A DNA stretch of 64,000 nt, taken from Epilithonimonas bovis DSM 19482. Lineage in GTDB: Bacteria > Bacteroidota > Bacteroidia > Flavobacteriales > Weeksellaceae. Below are positions 52,079 to 59,208 of this stretch, one piece after another. The notes under the pieces were generated by a model. That model did no database searches. It saw only the letters and a list, made by a program, of their open reading frames with translations, and was not told the DNA's origin. The first letter of the stretch is position 1; each line of letters starts with the position of its first letter. The translations under genes and the position numbers were made by a program. Where the stretch lies: assembly GCF_900108115.1 (NCBI RefSeq), contig NZ_FTPU01000004.1:62001-126000 (forward strand), written 5' to 3'.

Positions 52079-52732
52079 TTAAAGCGCAACTTTTTTGACC
52101 TCGCTGATCTTTTGTATAATTTCGTCGAACGGCTTCTTTACGGCGTATTTTTGCTCGTAGGTGAGTTTTCTCGTGTCGATGGTTTGGAGGCAGTTTCTCT
52201 TGAACACGGGATTTTCTAGTAGAGTTCCGTATTTTGCCAACTCGATATCCATTTCCTTTTGGTTGAGATATTTGTAGCCCTTGTCGTATTTGGAGCGGAT
52301 GAAGATTCTTTCCGCCTCGCTTTCCAACAAACCCAGAAGATTTTTGAATACCAAGGTTGATTTTACGGACACATCGGAATACTCAAAGGGAATGATGATG
52401 AAGTCGCTGTACACCAAAACATCGCTGTATCTCTGGTCCAGTGTTCCCGCCAAATCGAACAGGAACAGGTCTTTGCTTTCTTTCAGGTCGACAACCTGTT
52501 CCAAGTCCTCGAAAGGCGGCTCATCGTCATCTTCGCCAATCACTTCCACCTCGTAGAGTTTGGGCAGTTCCGAGTCCGCATCCTCCCTCCATTTGTTGAA
52601 GAAGGATTTTTGGTAGTCGAAATCAAACACCTTGATCTTCCTTGTAGAAATTCTGGAGAGATAGTTGGCGAATGCGATGGCGAGGGTTGTTTTCCCTGTT
52701 CCGCCTTTTTGGGTGGCAAATGTGATGATCAT
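52079..52732 (-). CDS. ParA family ATPase, module 1
   Basis: 217 residues. The deviant Walker A KGGTGKTT at 9-16 (signature Lys9) and the FDFDYQKS and FDLAGTLD segments are those of ParA/MinD-type ATPases. In conjugative elements such proteins position DNA or the transfer complex. It lies 2 bp after the relaxase gene. It is distinct from the second ParA at 55913-56680. Confidence 0.88.
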   Translation of the reverse strand: MIITFATQKGGTGKTTLAIAFANYLSRISTRKIKVFDFDYQKSFFNKWREDADSELPKLYEVEVIGEDDDEPPFEDLEQVVDLKESKDLFLFDLAGTLDQRYSDVLVYSDFIIIPFEYSDVSVKSTLVFKNLLGLLESEAERIFIRSKYDKGYKYLNQKEMDIELAKYGTLLENPVFKRNCLQTIDTRKLTYEQKYAVKKPFDEIIQKISEVKKVAL

Positions 52733-52734
52733 TC

Positions 52735-54204
52735 TTATGTTCTTTTTTTATTTTTGCGTCTTTTTCTTAACTCTTCTTCGGCAGGGTCTCTCCCTGTTCC
52801 TCCCGACGGTTTGGTGAATTGGAAAATCAGGTCGTCTATGCTTCTATCCAGTTCCTTGGAAAGATTTTCATCTCTACTTTCCGGTGTCAATTCTTTGCTT
52901 GGATTGAGGAATTTTTGATAGGCATTCTCTCCAATTAAGTTTTCCAATGAACCCACATAATGCAGTTTGGAGTGGACGGCATAATATTTTCCATCTTCCG
53001 ATTTTATGAGGTGGACATCCTTGTTATTCTGTGTTTCGACATAATCCTTTACCTCGTTTTTTATGTCGTTGAAAACCTCCCTGTTCTTTATTTTCTTAGA
53101 CTCGAAAAGCATAAATTCTATTATAGCGTTTTCGGGATTCTGGCGTTTCAGATGCTCCATTAATATTTGTTTTGAAAAACTGTCCGCCAGATTATAGTCC
53201 TTTAGACTTTCAAAAAGTTTCTTGTCAATTTTCTCATCGGTCATCTCAAACAGGTCGTCCATCTTCATGATCTCACTTCCCTTGAACACCTTTCCCGATT
53301 TGTGGTCGATGATGCTGTATCCGAAGGGTTTCTGTCCGTCCTTGTGGTGGAAGACCACATCCAGTCCGAAGATGTCCCGCAATTTTTTCTGGAGCTCGCT
53401 CTCGAACTCTATCTTGGGTTTCCAATGGTCGCTGTGCCTTTCTTCCGGTAGCAGTGATTCCTGCGCCCTTCTGTCCTCTACCTTGAAGACTTTATTGGAA
53501 CAGAGGTCTTTGTATTTGCTCAAAATGGCTTTCAACTGCCTCTTTCGTCCGTTATCCGAATTGGGGGTAAAACTGATTTGGTTGCCGTAGATGGTTTTAA
53601 GTTTTACCCCGTTCTTCAGAATGGAAAAGTCATTTTCATCATTTGTGTCTTTAGTTAGTTTGAACCCGCTTCTTTCAAGCAAAAGCTCCAGTTGAGTGAT
53701 GGAGTTGAATTGGTAGTTCAGCAGTTTCTCCAATTTTTCTTCGGAACTTATTCCGTAGCGCTTTTCCAATATATCAGACAGTGCTTTTTGGGCTTTCAAG
53801 CGTTCGTAACTGTCGTTGATTTTCTTTCCAGTCTGCTTGTCAACCCTTGTGGAAACGATATGGACGTGGTTGTTCTCGGTGTCGCTGTGGTAAACCACGA
53901 TGAACGGCTGTTTTCCGTAGCCCATTTCTCGCATGAAGTCCTTGGCGATTTCGGTCAGTTCTTCCTTGCCATGATTCTGATATTTTGCAGAAATGATGGC
54001 GTGGAACTGTGGTTTCTTTACCTTTTCATTTTTTGAGATGGATTTGAAATAGTCCCGAACCTGCTCCGGACTGCTTTCCCCATTGATGAAGGAGGGAAAA
54101 TTTTTCATCAGCATCAGTTCTCCCGTCCCTTTCTCCACCTTTTTGTCGTTGTATTGAACGCCGTGAAAATCCGAGCCTGAAGCAGTTATAATCTTGACAA
54201 TCAT
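52735..54204 (-). CDS. HUH relaxase, module 1
   Basis: 489 residues. The N-terminal relaxase domain has the metal-binding triad in YHSDTENNHVHIVS (His106, His113, His115) and DFMREMGYGKQPF just before. The C-terminal 300 residues are helical and charged with no known domain. The protein would nick at oriT, stay bound to the 5' end and pilot the strand. It shares REMGYGxQPF with the second relaxase at 57821 but little else. Overlaps the upstream mobilization gene by 4 bp (ATGA). Confidence 0.9.
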   Translation of the reverse strand: MIVKIITASGSDFHGVQYNDKKVEKGTGELMLMKNFPSFINGESSPEQVRDYFKSISKNEKVKKPQFHAIISAKYQNHGKEELTEIAKDFMREMGYGKQPFIVVYHSDTENNHVHIVSTRVDKQTGKKINDSYERLKAQKALSDILEKRYGISSEEKLEKLLNYQFNSITQLELLLERSGFKLTKDTNDENDFSILKNGVKLKTIYGNQISFTPNSDNGRKRQLKAILSKYKDLCSNKVFKVEDRRAQESLLPEERHSDHWKPKIEFESELQKKLRDIFGLDVVFHHKDGQKPFGYSIIDHKSGKVFKGSEIMKMDDLFEMTDEKIDKKLFESLKDYNLADSFSKQILMEHLKRQNPENAIIEFMLFESKKIKNREVFNDIKNEVKDYVETQNNKDVHLIKSEDGKYYAVHSKLHYVGSLENLIGENAYQKFLNPSKELTPESRDENLSKELDRSIDDLIFQFTKPSGGTGRDPAEEELRKRRKNKKRT

Positions 54205-54560
54205 TTGGCGAGCATTTCATAGATCTTTTTGAAGATTTGGTTTTGCTGCTTCTTCAATTTGGTGATTTCTGAAAGCTTTGCGGTGAAGTTTTTCAGTTCT
54301 GACTCCGAAATGAACTTTTGTCCGTTTACAATTTTCGCTACCTGATTGATGTTGGTCTCTATCTTGATGAAGACGTTGTCTTGTTTTTCAATGAACGCCA
54401 GTACCTGTCTCCTTTCGTTGTCTAAAATTCTGTTCTCAACGGAGGCCGTCAGTAAGTCGGTCAACGTGAGGTTTTTCTCTTTGCATAGTTTTTTCCAGTT
54501 TTCCTTTCTGGATTTTTGAACCCTTATGAGAATCTGGTCTTCTTTTCCTTCGTTTCCCAT
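54201..54560 (-). CDS. Relaxosome accessory protein (MobC type), module 1
   Basis: 119 residues. An N-terminal ribbon-helix-helix-like part (DQILIRVQKSRKENWKKLCK) and the typical NINQVAKIVNG motif of MobC/MobA accessory proteins that help the relaxase open oriT. It precedes the relaxase gene with a 4-bp overlap. Confidence 0.82.
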   Translation of the reverse strand: MGNEGKEDQILIRVQKSRKENWKKLCKEKNLTLTDLLTASVENRILDNERRQVLAFIEKQDNVFIKIETNINQVAKIVNGQKFISESELKNFTAKLSEITKLKKQQNQIFKKIYEMLAK

Positions 54561-54587
54561 TTTGAGTGGTTCTTTATCTTGTTTTTT

Positions 54588-55382
54588 TTATGGTAGATAT
54601 GGTTTGATCCAGTTGGAATATCCCTGAACTTCGCCGTAGGTATAGTAGGAAGTGGACATCGCGTTTAGGGAGGTTTGCGGAATCTGGATGCTGTAATTCT
54701 CTAGCAGTGCCGGAAAATATTGTGTGGAATTTTCCGTATGCAGTAAGACAATCTGGTTGGGGATGTATCCGATGTCGCTGTAGATGCTCGCAATGCTGAT
54801 GAAGGCGTTTCCCGTAATCGGTGCGGAATCTGAAGACCTGTACATCTGAAACCATACGTTTACAATTCCCTGTACTTTTCTGAACAATACCGCTCCCTTT
54901 AGACCTCCGAAATTTTTGGTTCCGATGGTGTAGTATTTTGAGGCGGTAAGATAGGCGTGGCTATTTCCCGAATAGTTTACAGGGGCAGACCATGTTGAAG
55001 TTGCCGTAAGTGCGGCGGTGCTGTTGGGATCGAAGGTGAGTACGATTCTGTATTCGACAGGCCGCTTCTCCTTTACAAAATTCTGCCATACGTTTCCGTC
55101 AAAATAATACATTCCAACTTCTGAAATATTGATGACCTGTCCCGAAAGATTGGAAGCCGGAGCGGTGGCAAATACTACCGCGCCCTTTTTTGACTGCGTG
55201 TAAAACTTGTTCGCCAACTGGTCACCCGTTATCCTTGGAGGGATAATACCGTCATAATGTGAGGTGTCGTTTGGTTTTCCTACTACGTCAAAAGTAGTTT
55301 CGGGTGTCTGTGTGTTTATTCCGACCTGCGCATTGAGTTTGATGGCAAAAAGTGTCAGCAGAAGATAGAAGGTTGCTTTCAT
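54588..55382 (-). CDS. Secreted protein at the head of the transfer operon
   Basis: 264 residues with a signal peptide (MKATFYLLLTLFAIKLNAQ). The N-terminal VGINTQTPETTFDVVG is a very common start of Flavobacteriia surface and fibre-like proteins. A beta-rich body follows (YYFDGNVWQNFV, NFGGLKGAVLFRKVQGIVNV). First gene of the minus-strand operon, 27 bp before the mobilization gene. It may be a surface protein of donor cells; no function is known. Confidence 0.75.
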   Translation of the reverse strand: MKATFYLLLTLFAIKLNAQVGINTQTPETTFDVVGKPNDTSHYDGIIPPRITGDQLANKFYTQSKKGAVVFATAPASNLSGQVINISEVGMYYFDGNVWQNFVKEKRPVEYRIVLTFDPNSTAALTATSTWSAPVNYSGNSHAYLTASKYYTIGTKNFGGLKGAVLFRKVQGIVNVWFQMYRSSDSAPITGNAFISIASIYSDIGYIPNQIVLLHTENSTQYFPALLENYSIQIPQTSLNAMSTSYYTYGEVQGYSNWIKPYLP

Positions 55383-55405
55383 TTTTTTGTTTAAAATTTC
55401 TGTTG

Positions 55406-55436
55406 CAAAATTGGGACATCAAATCCGTGAAAACAA
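55406..55436 (-). promoter_or_regulatory. Candidate promoter of the 28-55 kb transfer operon
   Basis: On the minus strand: TTG (55434-55436), 20-bp spacer, CAATTTTG (55406-55413), one mismatch to TAnnTTTG, 24 bp before the ATG at 55382. Confidence 0.35.
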
Positions 55437-55462
55437 TAGTGTTCATGGGGCGTGGGCTAAAT

Positions 55463-55528
55463 AAGAACAATTTAGACGAGTTTAGATTCTCCGAAGATTA
55501 AAAAAGAATAATTTAGACGAGTTTAGAT
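55463..55528. repeat. Two 25-bp direct repeats carrying four TTTAGA boxes
   Basis: AAGAAYAATTTAGACGAGTT-TAGAT at 55463-55487 and again at 55504-55528, with one mismatch. Each contains TTTAGA twice, 10 bp apart; the four boxes start at 55471, 55481, 55512 and 55522. They lie upstream of the candidate operon promoter and look like a regulator-binding array. Confidence 0.7.
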
Positions 55529-55578
55529 GCTTGAACTTGATTTGGTGAATAAAAAAAACAAGTTCCGCAGTTTTTTTC

Positions 55579-55659
55579 CCTTTTGCAAAAAGGCAAGATC
55601 GTCTTTGTATCATCAACTTGAAAAGTTGTATATACAAAGACACATCTTGCAACAAAAGG
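55579..55659. repeat. 81-bp imperfect inverted repeat
   Basis: The left arm contains CCTTTTG, GCAAGAT, GTCTTTGTAT and CAACTT; the right arm has AAGTTG, ATACAAAGAC, ATCTTGC and CAAAAGG. The centre is GAA. RNA or single-stranded DNA would fold into one long hairpin with small internal loops. Confidence 0.7.
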
Positions 55660-55912
55660 TTACCGATTTTTTTAGAGGTCTGAAAAGGTTCCTCGAATGG
55701 TTATATTAGGGTCGTTTTGCGGATCTTTAGGAAAGAGTTGCTATGGAAGGAAAAAAATACGGAAAACAGGGAGAATTGAGGTGTAACCTTTTGACCCATG
55801 CTTGGAAGTCAGGGTGTAGCTGATTTACGCAGGTTGAAAAATAACCTGTGGCTAAATTACCCAAGTTATTGAAATAGATGATTTTATTTGGTGCAGCCAT
55901 ACTTTACTATTT

Positions 55913-56680
55913 TTATAGATGAGTGATTTTTAAAAATTCCTCGACAAACAAATCCATTTTAGTTGCTTTCATTAACTGTGGTTCGGCAGGCAGCAAACTT
56001 GACCGGAATACATAACTACCTGTATCGTCTGTTTCCTTTCGGAAACGCTTGCTATCCATTATTCTTGTTTCCATTATAGGCAGGTTGAGTTCTTTGATGA
56101 CACTTTGATACGCATCATACAAACCTGTTTTTTCCCTGCCGTCCACTTGGTTCCAAAATAGCCACATCTCTTGTTCGGGATTGCCCTCGTCCGTTTGGGG
56201 AAGTCCGAGAAAGGCTTTGGTAAAGCCCAATGTACTTTCCACTACCAAACGGTCGGCAGTAATGGGCGAAAAGATGAAGTCCATTTTTTTTAAGGTAGTC
56301 AGTACGCCTTTGGTATTGGCTGTTCCCGGCAGGTCGAAGAAAATAACATCCGGTACAACCACCGACTGGCTTCTGTATTCCGATGCTTTCTCCAAAGCTG
56401 TTTCAGCTTTGCATTTAATAATCGGGTACGCTTTTTTGTTGATGGCTTGAAACTGCTTCATTGCCGCCTTTTTATGGTAGTCGTTCTGCATTATGGTTCT
56501 CTTATCCCGTTCACGCATATTGGTCAGGCTGTGTTGCGGAAAGTCGCAGTCCATCACCAGCACATTAAAACCTAAACGGTAGTGAAGCACACTTGCCAGC
56601 AAAGTGGTCATTGTAGATTTTCCCACACCGCCTTTTTGGGTGGAGAAGCTGATTTTTAAAGTTTTCTTTGTTGTTTCCAT
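55913..56680 (-). CDS. ParA family ATPase, module 2 (TraA position)
   Basis: 255 residues. Walker A KGGVGKS at 16-22, then VLVMDCDFPQHSL and the FFDLPGT segment. This matches the ParA protein that heads the tra operon of CTnDOT-like elements (TraA) and is divergent from mobA. In those elements DUF3408 and other tra genes follow; here the frame is followed by the 530-bp control region and then the unrelated module 1 operon. Confidence 0.88.
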   Translation of the reverse strand: METTKKTLKISFSTQKGGVGKSTMTTLLASVLHYRLGFNVLVMDCDFPQHSLTNMRERDKRTIMQNDYHKKAAMKQFQAINKKAYPIIKCKAETALEKASEYRSQSVVVPDVIFFDLPGTANTKGVLTTLKKMDFIFSPITADRLVVESTLGFTKAFLGLPQTDEGNPEQEMWLFWNQVDGREKTGLYDAYQSVIKELNLPIMETRIMDSKRFRKETDDTGSYVFRSSLLPAEPQLMKATKMDLFVEEFLKITHL

Positions 56681-57043
56681 TATTTAAAAATTTATTGTTA
56701 CACACTTTATTTGTTTTGCAGGATTGAATATTGGTTTATCTGATTATTACCTCATTCCTATATTCCTGCATTCCCTTTTGGGTACTTTCCTGCACAGGTA
56801 TCTGCTTTCATTTTTGCCTTGTCAGGTACATTCTTTGGTAAGTGGCAAACCTTGCAACAGGTAAATTGCTTTACCGCTTTTATGCTTTTACACTTTTATT
56901 GTTTTATGCTTTTAAAACCCTATGCTTTTATTCCAAACCGCTTGTTTGCAAACTTGATTTTCTTCTCTGTTTAGATACATTTTTTACTACCTGCACTAAA
57001 ATTATACGGCAAATAAAGCGATTGATTTGCCCGCTGATTGCGG

Positions 57044-57079
57044 TGTGGCAGTGTTTGGCGTTCAAAGGCAGTGTTTGGC
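57044..57079. repeat. Tandem GGCAGTGTTTGGC repeats upstream of mobA
   Basis: GGCAGTGTTTGGC occurs at 57047-57059 and 57067-57079, exactly 20 bp apart. The first copy, extended to TGTGGCAGTGTTTGGC (57044-57059), is present as its reverse complement at 59114-59129 after mobB. Confidence 0.75.
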
Positions 57080-57176
57080 ACTGCTATACAATACAATGCT
57101 TTCGTAAACAGGGCTTTACTTTGTACAATGATTTTTATTAATGGATTTATGCAAAATTCTTTTGACAAATCGGAGG

Positions 57177-57314
57177 GTAACGGGAACGGCATCGAGCCGT
57201 TTTTCCCTGTTACATTTAATCCGTCCCGCAGGGCGGATTTTTGTGTTCAACGGAACACGGCAAGTTGTGTTTTGTGCATCTCGGAATGATTTCCGATGCT
57301 CAAAACAACTTGCC
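57177..57314. repeat. Three consecutive hairpins upstream of mobA
   Basis: First: GTAAC...GGC-ATCGA-GCC...GTTAC (57177-57213). Second: AATCCG-CCC-GCA-GGG-CGGATT with a T run (about 57218-57245). Third: GGCAAGTTGT ... ACAACTTGCC with inner CGGAA/TTCCG (57259-57314), stem over 20 bp. They end 66 bp before mobA. They may form oriT, an attenuator, or both. Confidence 0.6.
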
Positions 57315-57380
57315 CTTTGCAGGGGGCAGAAAACACCTTCCGAAGTCAGGGTTTTGTATGGATTTTAAAATGGATTAGTG

Positions 57381-57812
57381 ATGAACGATAACAACAAAAA
57401 ACAATTGAAAAAGACCGGACGCCGCCCCAAAGAAGACCCGGCGACAATCCGCTATACGATTTCCTTTAACGAGCAGGAACACGCCCGATTTCTTGCCCTT
57501 TTTGATAAATCAGGTATGCAGGTAAAGGCGCATTTTATAACGTCCTGCATCTTTGACAAGACCATAAAGACCATTCAGATTGACAAGGGAACGGTTGATT
57601 TTTATATGCGGCTGACCTCTTTTCACAGCCAGTTCCGTTCCATCGGCGTGAACTATAATCAGATTGTAAAGCTATTGTACAAGAATTTTTCCGAGAAAAA
57701 AGCCGCAGCGTTCCTGTACAAACTGGAAAAACAGACGGCTGAAATGGCGATGCTATGCCAAAAAATTATCCAAATAAGCGAGGAATTTGAAGCCAAATAC
57801 CTGAAAAAATAG
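57381..57812 (+). CDS. mobA: MobA relaxosome accessory protein, module 2
   Basis: 143 residues from the ATG at 57381 (GTG directly before it is in frame). The basic N-terminus KKQLKKTGRRPKEDPATIRY, followed by a ribbon-helix-helix-like part, leads to RSIGVNYNQIVKLL, the MobA/MobC motif. In CTnDOT-like elements MobA works with the MobB relaxase at oriT. The mobB start follows 9 bp downstream. Confidence 0.85.
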   Translation: MNDNNKKQLKKTGRRPKEDPATIRYTISFNEQEHARFLALFDKSGMQVKAHFITSCIFDKTIKTIQIDKGTVDFYMRLTSFHSQFRSIGVNYNQIVKLLYKNFSEKKAAAFLYKLEKQTAEMAMLCQKIIQISEEFEAKYLKK

Positions 57813-57820
57813 CGGTAGAA

Positions 57821-59107
57821 ATGATAGCAAAAATTGGAAGAAGCGCAAATTTATACGGTGCATTGGCGTACAATCAGCTTAAAGTAGAGAATGAAAACGG
57901 GCAGATTTTGTTTGCCAATAAGATGATTGAAACGGCAAGCGGTCATTATTCCGTGGCACAATTAGCCCAGTCTTTTGCACCTTACCTGATAGCCAACCGC
58001 AATACCGAGAAACATACGCTTCATATTTCGCTCAATCCTGACCCGAACGACAAGGTAAGCGATGATAAGTTTAGGGAAATGGCAGAACAGTATATGCGGG
58101 AAATGGGTTACGGCGAACAGCCTTTTGTCGTGTTCAAACACACGGATATTGACCGCAGCCATATACACATTGTATCGGTTTGCGTGGACGAGCAGGGCAA
58201 AAAGATTTCGGACAAATTCGAGAAAATGCGGTCTATGAATGTATGCCGTGAACTGGAAAGAAAACACGGGTTGATACCCGCAACAGACAAAGAGCGCAAT
58301 CAGAATGATAAGGTTTTCCGTCCGGTAGATTATCGGGCAGGCGATGTAAAAAGCCAAATTGCTTCGGTCGTTCGCCACCTCCCGAATTACTACCAGTACC
58401 AAACTTTGGGCGAATACAATGCCCTGCTTTCCCTGTTCAATATTACCGCCGAGAAAATCGAGGGCGAATTGCAGGGAGAGATGAAGCAGGGCTTAATATA
58501 TATTCCGCTAAATGAAAAAGGCGAAAGAGCCGGGCATCCGTTCAAGGCTTCGCTGTTCGGAAAGAGCGCAGGGCTTCCGGCTTTGGAACTGCATTTTGCG
58601 AAATGCAAAACGGCTTTGAAAGATAGCCCCACCAAACAGACCCTAAAATCTGCCGTTACCATTGCCCTGAAAACCACGAGCGATGAACAGGCATTTAAAA
58701 AGCAGTTGGCGGAACAGGGTATTAACGTTGTGGTGCGCCGAAATGATACAGGGCGTATTTATGGCATCACATTTATAGACCACAATTCCAAAGCAGTTTG
58801 GAACGGTTCACATTTGGCAACAGAACTTTCTGCCAACACCTTTAATGATTATTGGAACAATAACATCAAACCGAATATTAAAGAACCTGCCGTTTTACAA
58901 CCCAAATTATCCACATCAAATGATGCGGATCTTCCTGCGGAAGAACCACACCATTTGTTCGACTTCTTACATACTGAAAAACACGAAGACGGTTTGATTG
59001 AAGCACTGGGCGGCTTGCTTCCCGAAGCCCAGGGCGAAGATTACGAAGAACAGGACTTTGCCAATAAAATGAAGAAGAAAAGAAAACGCCAAAGAGGTCA
59101 GAAGTAA
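57821..59107 (+). CDS. mobB: MobB relaxase, module 2
   Basis: 428 residues. The N-terminus MIAKIGRSANLYGALAYNQL carries Tyr12 and Tyr17 as candidate nicking residues. The HUH-type triad lies in FKHTDIDRSHIHIVS (His107, His114, His116), after REMGYGEQPF. The C-terminal tail is basic (MKKKRKRQRGQK). It nicks and pilots the transferred strand. Base composition is more GC-rich than the core genes nearby. Confidence 0.9.
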   Translation: MIAKIGRSANLYGALAYNQLKVENENGQILFANKMIETASGHYSVAQLAQSFAPYLIANRNTEKHTLHISLNPDPNDKVSDDKFREMAEQYMREMGYGEQPFVVFKHTDIDRSHIHIVSVCVDEQGKKISDKFEKMRSMNVCRELERKHGLIPATDKERNQNDKVFRPVDYRAGDVKSQIASVVRHLPNYYQYQTLGEYNALLSLFNITAEKIEGELQGEMKQGLIYIPLNEKGERAGHPFKASLFGKSAGLPALELHFAKCKTALKDSPTKQTLKSAVTIALKTTSDEQAFKKQLAEQGINVVVRRNDTGRIYGITFIDHNSKAVWNGSHLATELSANTFNDYWNNNIKPNIKEPAVLQPKLSTSNDADLPAEEPHHLFDFLHTEKHEDGLIEALGGLLPEAQGEDYEEQDFANKMKKKRKRQRGQK

Positions 59108-59113
59108 TATTCA

Positions 59114-59129
59114 GCCAAACACTGCCACA
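59114..59129. repeat. Inverted copy of the mobA-upstream motif
   Basis: GCCAAACACTGCCACA is the exact reverse complement of TGTGGCAGTGTTTGGC at 57044-57059. The mobA-mobB pair is thus bracketed by a 16-bp inverted repeat. Confidence 0.7.
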
Positions 59130-59208
59130 GAACGCCACTGGCTGCCACATTCTTAGAGCCACTCCATAGAGCCTTTAAATTCACGCCCGAACATTAAAAC
59201 TTTAGATA

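Larger units (their letters stand above)
55383..55912. other. Intergenic control region between the two mobilization modules
   Basis: 530 bp without a supported gene. From left to right: a candidate minus-strand promoter, four TTTAGA boxes, an 81-bp imperfect inverted repeat, and a smaller hairpin GCAGGTT / AACCTG (55829-55848). No tRNA-like attachment sequence was found. A 60-codon frame at 55527-55709 runs through the inverted repeat and is probably not a gene. Confidence 0.6.
56681..57377 (+). other. Leader / candidate oriT region of module 2
   Basis: About 700 bp between divergent parA and mobA. The left half is AT-rich with repeated TATGCTTTTA-like words. The right half holds a tandem direct repeat (57044-57079) and three hairpins (57177-57314). 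No convincing gene is seen; the open frames here are short and run through the hairpins. In related elements oriT lies upstream of mobA, so this is the likely place. Confidence 0.5.

Noticed and set aside
55527-55709. 60-codon plus-strand frame between the modules
   Set aside because: It runs through the 81-bp inverted repeat, has no ribosome-binding site and overlaps the TTTAGA boxes; composition is not protein-like.
56842-57368. Several 75-99 codon frames upstream of mobA
   Set aside because: They overlap each other, run through the hairpins and direct repeats, and are low in complexity.
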